DNA of 64,000 nucleotides from Rickettsiales endosymbiont of Stachyamoeba lipophora (GTDB lineage Bacteria > Pseudomonadota > Alphaproteobacteria > Rickettsiales > 33-17), in NCBI RefSeq assembly GCF_003932735.1, contig NZ_CP033611.1:1525501-1589500 (forward strand). Direction: 5' to 3'. Numbering within the stretch: position 1 is the first letter of the stretch; every line of letters starts with the position of its first letter. The notes beneath the pieces were generated by a model that saw nothing but the letters and a program-made list of their open reading frames with translations, was not told the origin of the DNA and did not search any database. The position numbers were made by a program, and so were the translations under genes. Of this stretch, positions 1 through 10,008 are shown in pieces.

Positions 1-1
1 A

Positions 2-406
2 GGAATATGCGCAGGAGAACAGTTAATTAACGTAGCTCTCGGTGGCAATCTTATTCAACATATTCCAGATGAAGTTGAAGCCCCTCTTAATCATGAGCAA
101 ACCACTCCTAAACATGAAGTTTCTCACTCTATTAATATTGTACCTAATACGTTATTGTATAAAATTGTAAATACTAACAAAATGATGGTCAATTCTACCC
201 ATCATCAAGCAGTTAAAGATGTAGGCAAAAACCTCATTGTAAGCGCTATTGCCCCTGATGGTGTAATAGAGGCCATTGAACATACCTATCATCCGTTCTG
301 CTTAGGAGTACAGTGGCATCCTGATCATATTCCAACCGAAGAAGACTCCAATATATTAAAATATTTTATTACTAAATGTACAGAATTCAAAAAAAACAAA
401 CTTTAG
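2..406 (+). CDS. Class I glutamine amidotransferase-like protein (peptidase C26 / gamma-glutamyl hydrolase family), 5' partial
   Basis: The reading frame is already open at base 2 and ends at the TAG at 404-406, so the N-terminal part lies outside the window. The visible start carries the nucleophile elbow GICAGEQ with the catalytic Cys, followed by NVALGGNLIQHIPDE. The end carries GVQWHPD with the catalytic His. This pattern is typical of C26 hydrolases of the PuuD type, which cleave gamma-glutamyl bonds. The substrate cannot be told from this fragment. An internal ATG at 155 is not the true start, because conserved sequence continues upstream of it. The 3' end overlaps the following rluB frame by up to 31 nt. 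Confidence 0.8.
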   Translation, partial: GICAGEQLINVALGGNLIQHIPDEVEAPLNHEQTTPKHEVSHSINIVPNTLLYKIVNTNKMMVNSTHHQAVKDVGKNLIVSAIAPDGVIEAIEHTYHPFCLGVQWHPDHIPTEEDSNILKYFITKCTEFKKNKL

Positions 407-1212
407 TTAAAAAGTTACCCCCAAAATTTAATAACAATCCACCAGCCATTAGTTTGTCTGATAATGAGACTATGCGTATTGCTAAATTTATAGCATCTTG
501 TGGAATATGTTCCAGGCGTGATGCTGAGAAACTAATTAGTGAAGGCAAAGTTAAAATAAATAACCAAGTGATAGAAACCCCTGCAATCCAAGTTGGATCA
601 CAAGATATAGTTAAAGTTAATGATGAAGTTATTACACTCACCTCATCGCAAATTTATTTATATTATAAACCACAAGGGCTAATTACCACACATAAAGATG
701 AAAAAGGTCGTACAACTGTTTTTGAGAGTCTTCCTTCTCACTTACCGAGAGTTATTTCAGTAGGAAGATTAGATGTCAATAGTGAAGGATTACTTATTCT
801 TACTACTGATAGTAATATAGCTCATTATTTAGAATCACCTCAAAATGAATTAGAAAGAACTTATAAAGTACGTGTTTTTGGTAGACTTGATCTTGTCAAG
901 CTAGAAGAAATTTCTAAAAAAGGCCTAAGATGTGATGGAATTAGATACAAGCCATTTGAATATGAAATTATAAATCAAACTCCCAATAATACTTGGCTTG
1001 AGATTACCATACATGAAGGAAAGAATCGAGAAGTTAGAAATATCATGGAATATTTGGAAGTAAGAATTTCTCGCCTAATTAGAATAAAATATGCTATGTT
1101 TAGCTTGGGTAATCTATTACCTGGAAAAATTATAAAAGTTGCAGATATTGCTACACAAAATTTATTAAAGATCATAAAAGATGAGAATAATCACAGGAAT
1201 ACACAGGGCTAA
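376..1212 (+). CDS. rluB: Ribosomal large subunit pseudouridine synthase B family protein
   Basis: An N-terminal S4 RNA-binding domain (IAKFIASCGICSRRDAEKLI) is followed by a pseudouridine synthase domain with the catalytic-Asp motif GRLDVNSEGLLILT. This is the RluB/RsuA/RluE group, which modifies 23S or 16S rRNA; RluB acts on the 23S rRNA helix 89 region. The start is uncertain. ATG 376 overlaps the preceding gene and adds about 32 basic residues before the S4 domain. ATG 472 (MRIAKFIA) starts directly at the S4 domain, as in shorter family members. Neither has a strong ribosome binding site. The 3' end overlaps rsmD by 32 nt, suggesting translational coupling of rRNA-modification genes. Confidence 0.88.
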   Translation: MYRIQKKQTLVKKLPPKFNNNPPAISLSDNETMRIAKFIASCGICSRRDAEKLISEGKVKINNQVIETPAIQVGSQDIVKVNDEVITLTSSQIYLYYKPQGLITTHKDEKGRTTVFESLPSHLPRVISVGRLDVNSEGLLILTTDSNIAHYLESPQNELERTYKVRVFGRLDLVKLEEISKKGLRCDGIRYKPFEYEIINQTPNNTWLEITIHEGKNREVRNIMEYLEVRISRLIRIKYAMFSLGNLLPGKIIKVADIATQNLLKIIKDENNHRNTQG

Positions 1213-1744
1213 ACCTATTCTTTCAGATGAGAAAAGAAATATTAGGCCGACTACAGGTAAAATTAAAGAAGCTATATTTAACATTATTAGCAGCAAAATT
1301 GGCAGCTTTACAGGTTTAAATATTTTAGATCTTTGTGCTGGTAGCGGTAATTTAGGCTTGGAAGCTTTATCACGAGGCGCGGAGTATGTATTGTTTATCG
1401 ATAATAACCCTAATGCTTTAAGATTTATTAGGCAAAATATTACTAACTTTAAAGAAGGCAATAAAGCAGAAATAGCGCATTTAGATGTAGCGAATTTACC
1501 GGCAAGCATTAAACGTTTTAATATTATATTTTTTGATCCACCTTACGATCAATCTAATAACCTTATTAAAAAAACCCTAGAAAGATTAATTAGCCGCAAT
1601 TGGTTAGCAGAAGATGCTATTTTAATTATTGAATCAGGTCCACATTATAATACTGAAGAGTTAACCCCCATACTTAATAAATTTGAAGTAAAAAATTACA
1701 GTAATACTAAACTCATTATCAAAGATTTTGGTATTGATGAATAA
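1181..1744 (+). CDS. rsmD: 16S rRNA (guanine(966)-N(2))-methyltransferase RsmD
   Basis: The protein has 187 aa, the usual length for RsmD. It starts MRIITGIHRAKPI, matching the family's MRIIxGxxRG-type N-terminus, followed by RPTTGKIKEAIFNII. The SAM-binding motif LDLCAGSGNLGLEALSRGA and the catalytic motif FFDPPYD (NPPY type) are both present. RsmD methylates G966 of 16S rRNA in the assembled small subunit. It overlaps rluB upstream by 32 nt and lpxB downstream by 8 nt, so the three genes are probably one transcript. Confidence 0.93.
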   Translation: MRIITGIHRAKPILSDEKRNIRPTTGKIKEAIFNIISSKIGSFTGLNILDLCAGSGNLGLEALSRGAEYVLFIDNNPNALRFIRQNITNFKEGNKAEIAHLDVANLPASIKRFNIIFFDPPYDQSNNLIKKTLERLISRNWLAEDAILIIESGPHYNTEELTPILNKFEVKNYSNTKLIIKDFGIDE

Positions 1745-2885
1745 CAACCAGGTTAACCATATTGCAATTATTGCAGGTGAAGCTTCTGGTGATAATTTTG
1801 GGGCTGAGCTAATTAAAGAATTAAAAGCCATATATCCTAATGCTTGTTTTTTTGGGGTGGGCGGTGAAAAAATGATAACAGAAGGGTTGAAAACCCTTTT
1901 TCCTATATACAAAATTGCTATTATGGGTTTTGTAGAAGTTGTTCCTAAAATTTTTGAAATTTTAAAACTAATCAAACATACTGCCCAGTATATTTTGGAT
2001 GCCAAACCTCAATTAGTTATTACTATTGATGCTCCGGATTTTAATTTTCGAGTAGTTAATAAATGCCAAAAATTACGCCCACAAACTAAGTTTGTTCATG
2101 TTGTGGCCCCTTCTGTATGGGTGTATAGACCAAAAAGAGCTGTAAAAATTAGTAAAGTTTATGATTTTTTAGGATGCTTTTTACCATTTGAACCAGCTTT
2201 TTTTACTAAACACGGCCTAAATGCTAAATTTATTGGACACCCAATTACCGAGTATGATTATACATGTAATAAAGAAGAATTTAGCAACCATAGTAATATT
2301 AGTTTAAATGATAATATTGTGCTCGCTATGCCTGGTAGCAGGGTAACCGAAATAAAAAAACTATGGCCGATATATTTGGAAGTTTTTAAAATACTTCACA
2401 CTCAATTACCCGAATTAAAAATCTTTGTACCCATTCATAAGCATCTGATTGAATTTATTAAAAGCACCTATGAATATGAGCTGCCTAATGTATTCCTGAG
2501 TAGTGACGCTAACTCTAAAAACTGCGTTTTAGCTCATGCAAAAGTGGCGCTAGTAAAGTCTGGTACTTCCAGTTTAGAGGTGGCAATAAACAAGGTTCCT
2601 TGTGTTGTGGTTTATAAAATAAGTAAGTTTTCCGAAATTTTATTTAAATTGATGTCTGATTTAAAATTTGTTTCGTTAGTTAATATTATTGCTAATAAAC
2701 AAATTATTCCTGAGTTGCTGCAAAATAATTGCAATGCTCAAAATATCACCGCTCACTTACTGGAAATTTTAAAAAATAATTCACAAGTTAATGAAACAAC
2801 CCCGATCATAAGCCAGCTTTATACTGAGCAGCGCCTTTCCCCTTCAAAGTTTTTAACTCTTGAGATTAAGAATTTAATTAACTAA
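1737..2885 (+). CDS. lpxB: Lipid-A-disaccharide synthase
   Basis: LpxB joins UDP-2,3-diacylglucosamine and lipid X to form the lipid A disaccharide at the inner membrane. The N-terminal signature IIAGEASGDNFGAELIKELK, the FFGVGGEKM segment, VVAPSVWVYRPKRAVK, and the nucleotide-binding LAMPGSRVTEIKKLWP are all visible, and the length fits the family. The ATG at 1737 is preferred over a TTG at 1728. It overlaps the rsmD stop by 8 nt. Known biology: within Rickettsiales, Ehrlichia and Anaplasma lack lipid A genes, so this gene argues against that branch. Confidence 0.94.
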   Translation: MNNNQVNHIAIIAGEASGDNFGAELIKELKAIYPNACFFGVGGEKMITEGLKTLFPIYKIAIMGFVEVVPKIFEILKLIKHTAQYILDAKPQLVITIDAPDFNFRVVNKCQKLRPQTKFVHVVAPSVWVYRPKRAVKISKVYDFLGCFLPFEPAFFTKHGLNAKFIGHPITEYDYTCNKEEFSNHSNISLNDNIVLAMPGSRVTEIKKLWPIYLEVFKILHTQLPELKIFVPIHKHLIEFIKSTYEYELPNVFLSSDANSKNCVLAHAKVALVKSGTSSLEVAINKVPCVVVYKISKFSEILFKLMSDLKFVSLVNIIANKQIIPELLQNNCNAQNITAHLLEILKNNSQVNETTPIISQLYTEQRLSPSKFLTLEIKNLIN

Positions 2886-3019
2886 TACTTTTTCCTCTAA
2901 TGAAATTATAATATTTTAGTTATAAATCAAAAGTTTACTTGATTATTTACTTTTTAGTGATTACTTAATATGATAATTAATGCTAGTAAGCTAATTATTT
3001 AACGTATTGGAGGCTATTA

Positions 3020-4000
3020 ATGGCTATCTTCTCAACTTTTCGATCTAGTAATTTTATACGAAACCTTACAAATTCAGTCAGCCGTTATACTTTGTTATAC
3101 TCTTCACGCCTTTATAAAGATATAGGATTATCTCCTACCGATCAAAACGCTTTTAAGCAGAACAGCATTATTAACAACAGCGGAACTGAAACCAAGGCCA
3201 CTGCTCTAAGGAGTATTCACAGCGCACCACATATAGAAGATGCAGACTTTAAAGTTATTGGCGAGAATGGATCAAAAAATTTAGATCCTACAATTTTAGA
3301 AGTAGAATCTACTAAGAAGATTAAAGATATTAAAGAGTTAATTGATAAAGGACTACTTACTATTGATAATCTAGAAAATATTGATTTATATAAATTAGCT
3401 AGGGTAACTGATAATAATGAAAGAACTTTACTGCATTATTACACACTTCATACCAAAAAGGTAGATCGTAAAATAATGCATATCTTTCTTATAAATGGAT
3501 TTAAGCCTGACCAAAGAGATGTATTTAGGAACACCCCCATACATTATGCATTACAAGCAGAGGAATATCACCCAGAACAGATATATAAAATAATTCAAAA
3601 TTATTCTAGTACAGAGATGTTTTTACCTAACAATATAGGTGAAACTTTATTACAAAAAGCAGTTGAAAAACAAGATCCTATATTGGCCTTTACTATATGT
3701 AATTCTAAAGATATAACTAGGGATATGTTTACAGCCATACATAATGAAAATGGAGAAAATATTTTAGAAATAGCTAGAAAAACTGCTGAGCTTGAAAATA
3801 ACAAATTATCCAATCTTGTTTATCATACTATAAGATTAACCTGGGATGAAAAATTACACGAGCTATTTACCATTTTCAACTTTCCTCAACTTAGCAATGT
3901 TAGAAGGCAATCGTTAACGTTACCTGAAAGTAATGTAGGCAAGCTAATGAAAAAAACAGAGCAAGAGCTATCAGAAAATCAATATAAAAGAGAAATGTAA
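3020..4000 (+). CDS. Ankyrin-repeat-like protein of unknown function
   Basis: The 326-aa protein has a good ribosome binding site (GGAGG, 3010-3014) seven bases before the ATG. Residues 1-110 are poorly structured, Ser/Asn-rich and unfamiliar. Residues about 125-270 contain degenerate ankyrin-type units such as ERTLLHYYTLH, RNTPIHYALQAEE and GETLLQKAVEKQDP, the TxLHxA-like starts of ankyrin helices. The C-terminus is charged. It stands alone and is followed by a strong hairpin. Ankyrin proteins in intracellular bacteria are often secreted to bind host proteins; that role is inference here, as no signal peptide is visible. Confidence 0.7.
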   Translation: MAIFSTFRSSNFIRNLTNSVSRYTLLYSSRLYKDIGLSPTDQNAFKQNSIINNSGTETKATALRSIHSAPHIEDADFKVIGENGSKNLDPTILEVESTKKIKDIKELIDKGLLTIDNLENIDLYKLARVTDNNERTLLHYYTLHTKKVDRKIMHIFLINGFKPDQRDVFRNTPIHYALQAEEYHPEQIYKIIQNYSSTEMFLPNNIGETLLQKAVEKQDPILAFTICNSKDITRDMFTAIHNENGENILEIARKTAELENNKLSNLVYHTIRLTWDEKLHELFTIFNFPQLSNVRRQSLTLPESNVGKLMKKTEQELSENQYKREM

Positions 4001-4008
4001 CTAACAAT

Positions 4009-4054
4009 AAAGTTATAAGTTTGGATAATATTAATTATTCAAACTTATAACTTT
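4009..4054. terminator. Long perfect hairpin, probable bidirectional terminator
   Basis: Inverted arms AAAGTTATAAGTTTG (4009-4023) and CAAACTTATAACTTT (4040-4054) are perfect. The inner GATAAT/ATTATT extends the stem to about 21 bp including one G-T pair, with loop ATTA. It lies directly after the ankyrin-like gene and before the remnant stop codon at 4058 on the minus strand. Confidence 0.6.
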
Positions 4055-4057
4055 AAC

Positions 4058-4264
4058 TTATTTTCTAGCTATAGCAGCCATGTTTATTGAATTCACTAGC
4101 TTATCCACAAATGTGCTTACCATATTGTTAGCTTCAGTAGATACCATATTTAGCAAACTATTGTTTGCAGTTAAATCAATTAAAGTTTTGGCATTAACAG
4201 ACTTGTTAAGGAACCGATGACACACACTGTAAATAACAGCAACATAGCCATTCCAAAAAATATA
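4058..4264 (-). pseudogene. C-terminal gene remnant of unknown family
   Basis: The minus strand reads an open, coding-like stretch of about 68 codons between an upstream TAG and the TAA at 4058-4060. It ends SINMAAIARK and contains NAKTLIDLTANNSLLNMV. It has no usable start codon and ends right beside the terminator hairpin, as a real gene end would. The composition looks like protein rather than random AT-rich DNA. I do not recognise the family. It is most simply the surviving 3' end of a decayed gene. Confidence 0.3.
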
Positions 4265-4651
4265 CTAACCTTTGTAGCTTAGTAGGTTACCAGGTTTGTA
4301 GGCCATTAGATACTACATTCAGACATAATTTATTACTATATCTCTATTCTGTAATTTAATTTTACTTAAATAGCCTTTTATGAATTCCCAAGGTAATTTT
4401 ATTCTACTATCCTTAGAATGGCTTGATCCTGAAGTGCTGTATTAGCACTTTTAAGCTTATTATGAATAGGCCAATTGGAAATTATTATAAGAATTAAACT
4501 TGATTCTAGGTCCATTGTAATTATCCAGGCTATTTACTCATTTTTATTGCTTGTTCAAACTGCAGGAAGGTTAAAGGAAAGTGCGCTGGATTGGGCATCA
4601 TCTACCAAGTTGAGCCTATATTTCTTATGTTTTGAATCATTGGCGGCTTAA
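4265..4651. other. Intergenic, no intact gene
   Basis: No open frame with a start and no recognisable RNA is visible. Short coding-like scraps occur on the minus strand (for example YRLNLVDDAQSSALSFNLPAV near 4575-4640), broken by stops. This suggests old coding DNA in decay. Confidence 0.3.
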
Positions 4652-4686
4652 AATAAAGCCTGCTTAAAACTTAAGCAGGCTTTATT
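4652..4686 (-). terminator. Rho-independent terminator of the carAB-greA group
   Basis: A perfect 16-bp stem, AATAAAGCCTGCTTAA with TTAAGCAGGCTTTATT and a 3-nt loop, lies about 20 nt after the greA stop on the minus strand. A T-rich stretch also follows on the plus side, so it may work in both directions. Confidence 0.75.
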
Positions 4687-4706
4687 TTTAAACAAGATAA
4701 AAATTA

Positions 4707-5180
4707 TTAAATATATTTTACTTCTAAAATTTCAAAATATCTCATGCCTTTTGGAGTTTTAAGCTCAAAAGAATCTCCTGGTTGCTTGCCAATTAAAGCC
4801 CGTGCAAGCGGTGAAACAATTGAAATCTTGCTTTCATTAAAATCTGCTTCGTATTCACCAACAATTTGATATGTAGCCTCTTCATCAGTATCTTCATCTA
4901 CAATCTTAACTGTTGCCCCAAATTTGATTTGGTTGCCGCTTAATTTTGTTACATCAATTACTTCGGCTCTGGCAATTTTATCTTCAAGCTCAATTATTCT
5001 ACCCTCAATAAAGCTTTGCTTTTCACGGGCAGCATGATATTCGGCATTTTCTGATAAATCACCAAGTTCCCTAGCTTCTGAAATCGCTTGAATTATCTTG
5101 GGTCTGTCATTTTTTTTAAGATTATCCAGTTCTTCATTTAATTTTTTAAAACCATTAATAGTAATAGGAAACTTGTCCAT
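4707..5180 (-). CDS. greA: Transcription elongation factor GreA
   Basis: The 157-aa protein has the standard GreA length. The N-terminal coiled coil contains the basic/acidic tip motif [20 protein letters not shown], with the DLSENAEY signature. The C-terminal FKBP-like domain ends [21 protein letters not shown]. GreA enters the RNA polymerase secondary channel and stimulates cleavage of backtracked RNA. It lies 33 nt downstream of carB in the same direction and is followed by a hairpin terminator, so it is likely the last gene of a carA-carB-greA transcript. Confidence 0.96.
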   Translation of the reverse strand: MDKFPITINGFKKLNEELDNLKKNDRPKIIQAISEARELGDLSENAEYHAAREKQSFIEGRIIELEDKIARAEVIDVTKLSGNQIKFGATVKIVDEDTDEEATYQIVGEYEADFNESKISIVSPLARALIGKQPGDSFELKTPKGMRYFEILEVKYI

Positions 5181-5213
5181 TTTAAGCTCTTTATTCTAAT
5201 TTAATAAGTTATT

Positions 5214-8200
5214 TTAATTGATTTTAATATAGCTTTGCAAGGAGCGTACTTCATAAGTATTGTTTAGCTCCTTAAGCTTGGCAATAGAGTTAACTAATGC
5301 CACAGAATCACTGATGGTAACACAGTGAGGTACTTTATGCAAGAGAGCATTTCTTCTGATTAAAAAACCATCCGTCTTCGCTTTTTTACCACGGCTAGTA
5401 TTAATTACCAAATGAATTTTATTACTCTTAATCATTTCTACAATATTATGCTCACTTTCGGAAACTTTAGCAATATAAAGATTTTCAATATTTTGTGCTG
5501 CAAAATATTTACTGGTTCCGCTAGTAGCATAAATAGTAAATCCTAAGGTTATAAGCTGTTTAGCAAGTGCAGCAGCTTTAGCTTTATCTTCATCTATAAC
5601 TGATATAAATACATTACCTTTAAAAGGAATGGTCTCTCCTGCCCCGATATGCCCTTTAGCAAAGGCTCGTTCTAAATCTAAGTCAATTCCCATAGCTTCG
5701 CCGGTTGATTTCATCTCGGGCCCCAATACTACATCTACATCGGAAAATCTATTAAATGGAAATACTGATTGCTTAACCGCTACATGATTGCCAGGTATTA
5801 AATAACAATCATTTACTATACCTAAATCCTTTAAACTAGCTCCGGCCATTACAAGAGCTGCAACTTTTGCCACAGGTACTCCTGTAACTTTGGCAATAAA
5901 AGGTATGGTTCTGCTAGCTCTTGGGTTAACTTCTAATACATAAATTTTATCATCTTTAATGGCATATTGAACATTCATTAGCCCAACAACTGCTAATTCT
6001 TTTGCTAAAGCTTTAGAATTTTCTATAATTTTTTCAATATTTTCTTTACTAATTGAATATGGAGGAAGTACACAAGATGAATCACCAGAATGGATTCCAG
6101 CCTCTTCGATATGTTCCATTATTCCTGCAATATAAATTTTTCCTGTCTGGTCTGCAATTAAATCTACATCCACTTCAATTGCATGTTTTAAGAAGTTATC
6201 TATTAGTAAGGGTCCGGTAGCAAACAACTCACCATTTTGAGTTAAATAATCTTCTAGATCAATGATATTGTCTATAATTGACATTGCTCTACCACCTAAG
6301 ACATAAGAAGGCCTAACAACTACAGGAAAACCAATTTGCCCTGCTTTACTAATCAAATCTTCTTTATTGTGGCATATAAAGTTTTTAGGTTGAAGAATAG
6401 ATAATTTTTGCAATAACTTTTGAAAGCTTTCTCTATCTTCAGCCAAATCAATATTTTTAGGGTCTGTTCCAATAATGGGTACGTTATTAGCTGCAAGCAC
6501 TTTAGCAAGCTTAAGGGGAGTTTGCCCACCAAATTGCAGATTTACCCCTAGCAACTTACCTTGCTGCAGTTCTAAATCAATAATATCTAATACATTCTCA
6601 GTAGTAAGTGCCTCAAAGTATAATCTATCTGAAGTGTCATAATCAGTTGAAACCGTTTCAGGGTTACAGTTAATAATTAAAGTTTCAAAACCGGCATCTT
6701 TAAGGGCATAGGCTGCATGCACACAAGCATAATCAAATTCAATACCTTGACCAATACGATTAGGACCAGAACCTAAAATAATTACTTTAGTTTTGGCTGA
6801 GATATTGGCTTCACAGCTAGGTTGATTGATGCCATCACCTTCATAGCAACTATACATATAAGCAGTATTAGAATCAAATTCAGCAGCACAGGTATCAATT
6901 CTTTTGTAAACTGGTGATACTCCAAAGTGTTTACGTAGCTCTCTAATTTCATTCTCACTATGTTTGGTAAGTTCGGCTATTCTACTATCTGCAAAGCCCA
7001 ACTTTTTAAGTTCAAGCATAGTAAATTTATCTTTACTTAAGCCTTTAATTTGCAACTCTTGTTCCTTGATTACAATGCTTGCAATCTGCTCAATAAACCA
7101 AGGGTCATAGCTGGTAACTTGATGTATTACTTCAAGAGCTATTCCTGCTCTGATAGCATCTGCAACTAGTAATAACCGATCAGGTGTAAAGGTTTTGAGC
7201 TTTTCAATAATGCCATCTCTATCACTCAGATCTTTAACTATACTATTTAAGCCATTAAGCCCGGTTTCAAGAGAGCGTAAAGCCTTCTGGAGAGATTCCG
7301 CAAAATTGCGTCCTATAGCCATTACTTCGCCTACAGATTTCATAGAGCTTGATAATTCTCGTTTAGTTTGAGAAAATTTTTCAAAGGTAAATCGAGGGAT
7401 TTTAGTAACAATATAGTCAATAGTTGGTTCAAATGATGCTGGAGTTACTTTGGTGCAATCATTAACTAATTCATCTAGCGTATAACCGACAGCAAGCTTT
7501 GCTGCTATTTTGGCTATAGGAAATCCAGTAGCTTTAGATGCAAGAGCTGATGAACGTGATACACGTGGGTTCATTTCTATTACCAGCATTTTTCCATTTT
7601 CTGGATTAATAGCAAATTGTACATTTGAACCGCCGGTATTTACCCCAATTTCTCTAAGTACAGCGATAGAGGCATTGCGCATATTTTGATATTCTTTATC
7701 GGTCAAAGTAAGTGCTGGAGCTACTGTAATACTGTCACCGGTATGCACCCCCATTGGATCAATATTTTCAATTGAACAGATAATAATGCAATTATCAGCC
7801 TTATCCCGCACCACTTCCATTTCAAATTCTTTCCAACCCATAATGGACTGATCAATTAAAATCTCACGATTTGGAGAGGCATCAAGCCCAGATTTAACTA
7901 TATTAATATAATCTTCGGTAGTATAAGCAATCCCACCTCCTGCACCACCTAAGGTAAATGAAGGACGAATAATAGCTGGCAAACCTACATAATGTAATTC
8001 TTTTAAAGCTTCTTCTAAGGAGTGTACTACCACGTTTTTAGGACATTCTAAACTAATACGGTTCATTGCTTCTTTGAATAATTGGCGATTTTCCGCCTTT
8101 TCAATTGCTGTAATTGAAGCGCCAATTAACTCAACATTATATTTTTCAAACACTCCTGCTTTAGCGAGGCTAATGGTGCAATTAAGCGCTGTTTGCCCGC

Positions 8201-8471
8201 CCACGGTTGGCAATACAGCATCTGGGCGCTCTTTCTCTATAATCTTTTCAATAAACTCGGGGGTAATAGGTTCAATATAAGTTACGTCTGCAACTTCAGG
8301 ATCAGTCATAATAGTAGCAGGATTTGAATTGATCAGGATAATTTTATACCCCTCTTCCTTAAGCGCTTTACATGCTTGGGTACCGGAATAATCAAATTCA
8401 CATGCTTGACCAATCACAATTGGCCCTGCACCAATTACTAAAATAGATTTAATATCCTGACGTTTAGGCAT
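5214..8471 (-). CDS. carB: Carbamoyl-phosphate synthase large subunit
   Basis: At 1085 aa it is full length. It begins [20 protein letters not shown], the classical CarB N-terminus. Two homologous ATP-grasp halves are visible: the first with [20 protein letters not shown], the second opening [15 protein letters not shown] and containing [16 protein letters not shown]. The C-terminal MGS-like allosteric domain ([16 protein letters not shown]) is present. It makes carbamoyl phosphate from glutamine-derived ammonia, bicarbonate and 2 ATP, feeding pyrimidine (and possibly arginine) synthesis. carA lies 3 nt upstream. pyrD and pyrE elsewhere in the window support pyrimidine use. Confidence 0.97.
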   Translation of the reverse strand: MPKRQDIKSILVIGAGPIVIGQACEFDYSGTQACKALKEEGYKIILINSNPATIMTDPEVADVTYIEPITPEFIEKIIEKERPDAVLPTVGGQTALNCTISLAKAGVFEKYNVELIGASITAIEKAENRQLFKEAMNRISLECPKNVVVHSLEEALKELHYVGLPAIIRPSFTLGGAGGGIAYTTEDYINIVKSGLDASPNREILIDQSIMGWKEFEMEVVRDKADNCIIICSIENIDPMGVHTGDSITVAPALTLTDKEYQNMRNASIAVLREIGVNTGGSNVQFAINPENGKMLVIEMNPRVSRSSALASKATGFPIAKIAAKLAVGYTLDELVNDCTKVTPASFEPTIDYIVTKIPRFTFEKFSQTKRELSSSMKSVGEVMAIGRNFAESLQKALRSLETGLNGLNSIVKDLSDRDGIIEKLKTFTPDRLLLVADAIRAGIALEVIHQVTSYDPWFIEQIASIVIKEQELQIKGLSKDKFTMLELKKLGFADSRIAELTKHSENEIRELRKHFGVSPVYKRIDTCAAEFDSNTAYMYSCYEGDGINQPSCEANISAKTKVIILGSGPNRIGQGIEFDYACVHAAYALKDAGFETLIINCNPETVSTDYDTSDRLYFEALTTENVLDIIDLELQQGKLLGVNLQFGGQTPLKLAKVLAANNVPIIGTDPKNIDLAEDRESFQKLLQKLSILQPKNFICHNKEDLISKAGQIGFPVVVRPSYVLGGRAMSIIDNIIDLEDYLTQNGELFATGPLLIDNFLKHAIEVDVDLIADQTGKIYIAGIMEHIEEAGIHSGDSSCVLPPYSISKENIEKIIENSKALAKELAVVGLMNVQYAIKDDKIYVLEVNPRASRTIPFIAKVTGVPVAKVAALVMAGASLKDLGIVNDCYLIPGNHVAVKQSVFPFNRFSDVDVVLGPEMKSTGEAMGIDLDLERAFAKGHIGAGETIPFKGNVFISVIDEDKAKAAALAKQLITLGFTIYATSGTSKYFAAQNIENLYIAKVSESEHNIVEMIKSNKIHLVINTSRGKKAKTDGFLIRRNALLHKVPHCVTISDSVALVNSIAKLKELNNTYEVRSLQSYIKIN

Positions 8472-8474
8472 AAC

Positions 8475-9668
8475 TTACTGACCACTATTTTGAATAAAAT
8501 CATTAATATAATCGAAAAATTGTATAAAAAGATACCTGCTATCATGCGGGCCTGGTGAGGATTCAGGATGATATTGCACCGTAAATACCGGCTTATCTAT
8601 TAATTTTAATCCCTCAATGGTATTATCAAATAATGAGCGATGAGTCACTATAGCGTTAGCTGGCAAAGTGCTCTCATATACTGCAAACCCATGATTTTGG
8701 CTGGTTATTTCCACTTGCCCTGTCATTAAATTTTTAACCGGATGATTTGCCCCTCTATGACCTTGGGATAAATGATAAGTTTTAGCGCCAATAGCATGTG
8801 CTACTAGTTGATGCCCCATACATATAGCAAATAGAGGAATATCACTAGCTATAATGCCTGCGATAACATTTTGAGCATATTTAGCAGTTTCTGCGGGATC
8901 ACCAGGTCCATTAGATAAAAAGATCCCATGTGGTTCCAAGGTTAAAATCTGAGTAATATCAGTGGTGGCAGGCACAACAACAATTTTGGCTCCAAAAGAT
9001 TTTAAGCAACGTAAAATATTTTGCTTAATCCCAAAATCTATTACTACGATTTTAATATGATCTTGATTATCTAAAGCTATTTTTTCATTATTAAGCAAAC
9101 CTTGATTCCAATAGTAAATCTTATCAGTTGATACTTGGCTTGAAAGTTCGCTACCAACCATTTCAGGTAACTTGGTTAGCTCATCATAAGTTTTTTGGAT
9201 ATCTTCTTCTAAAAGTTGTTCGCTATGAATAATAGCTACATTTTGAGAACCGTTTTGCCTGATATATTTAGTTATTTCTCTAGTATCTATGCCACTAATG
9301 CCGGTAATATTATGTTTTTTTAGCCAATCATTAAAATGATATTCAGAGCGGAAGTTAGACGGCTTGCTAATGGGGTTACAGATGATAAGCCCATTCACAT
9401 ATGGTACTTCGGTTTCATAATCTTGAGTGTTAGCACCCACATTGCCAATATGCGGAAAAGTAAAATTGATAATTTGCCCGGCATAGGAAGGATCGGTTAA
9501 TGTTTCCTGATAACCGGTCATGCCGGTATTGAAGCATATTTCACCAAAAGTTATACCAACTGCTCCGATACCATGCCCAAAGAAAATTTTACCAGATTTT
9601 AAAATAAGAACGGAATTAAAACGATTTGAAATTTCACGGAATTCAATTTGAGGTAAAGAAGAAATCAT
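8475..9668 (-). CDS. carA: Carbamoyl-phosphate synthase small (glutaminase) subunit
   Basis: The N-terminal CarA domain contains FHTGMxGYQE-like sequence (CFNTGMTGYQETLTDPSYAG). The C-terminal class I glutamine amidotransferase domain has the nucleophile motif FAICMGHQL and the His/Glu pair in QYHPESSPGPHD. It supplies ammonia to CarB. The frame is open up to 9713, but the conserved sequence starts near MISSLPQIEF, so ATG 9666-9668 is chosen, giving 397 aa. It sits 3 nt before carB, indicating tight coupling. The 340 nt upstream to the next gene hold no other gene. Confidence 0.95.
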   Translation of the reverse strand: MISSLPQIEFREISNRFNSVLILKSGKIFFGHGIGAVGITFGEICFNTGMTGYQETLTDPSYAGQIINFTFPHIGNVGANTQDYETEVPYVNGLIICNPISKPSNFRSEYHFNDWLKKHNITGISGIDTREITKYIRQNGSQNVAIIHSEQLLEEDIQKTYDELTKLPEMVGSELSSQVSTDKIYYWNQGLLNNEKIALDNQDHIKIVVIDFGIKQNILRCLKSFGAKIVVVPATTDITQILTLEPHGIFLSNGPGDPAETAKYAQNVIAGIIASDIPLFAICMGHQLVAHAIGAKTYHLSQGHRGANHPVKNLMTGQVEITSQNHGFAVYESTLPANAIVTHRSLFDNTIEGLKLIDKPVFTVQYHPESSPGPHDSRYLFIQFFDYINDFIQNSGQ

Positions 9669-10008
9669 AACTTTTATATCTAAATGTATTCGTGGCTTGT
9701 AAGTTATGACCAATATTGTTAATTGTCAAGGCTTACCCCCCTGTTGAATCATTGAATAGTTTGATGTTTAAATTCGCTTAATCATCAATTAATATTAAAT
9801 GTGGTATAAGCCTTAAGTTTCAAATATTTTTGATACATTTAATTATAAATTGCAGTTTTAATAATTAATTATGCTAAAGGCAAAATAGGCGGGCAGCTTA
9901 GTATATTGGTTATCTTTAATCTTTACCAAAATAAATCATTTTCTATCTAATTGCTTTTAGTTATGAAGCATGACAAAGTAAATGATAAATTAACCAATTG
10001 GTGCTGAG

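Noticed and set aside
155-406. A short gene starting at ATG 155
   Set aside because: Conserved amidotransferase sequence with the nucleophile motif continues upstream to base 2, so the gene is cut by the window edge.
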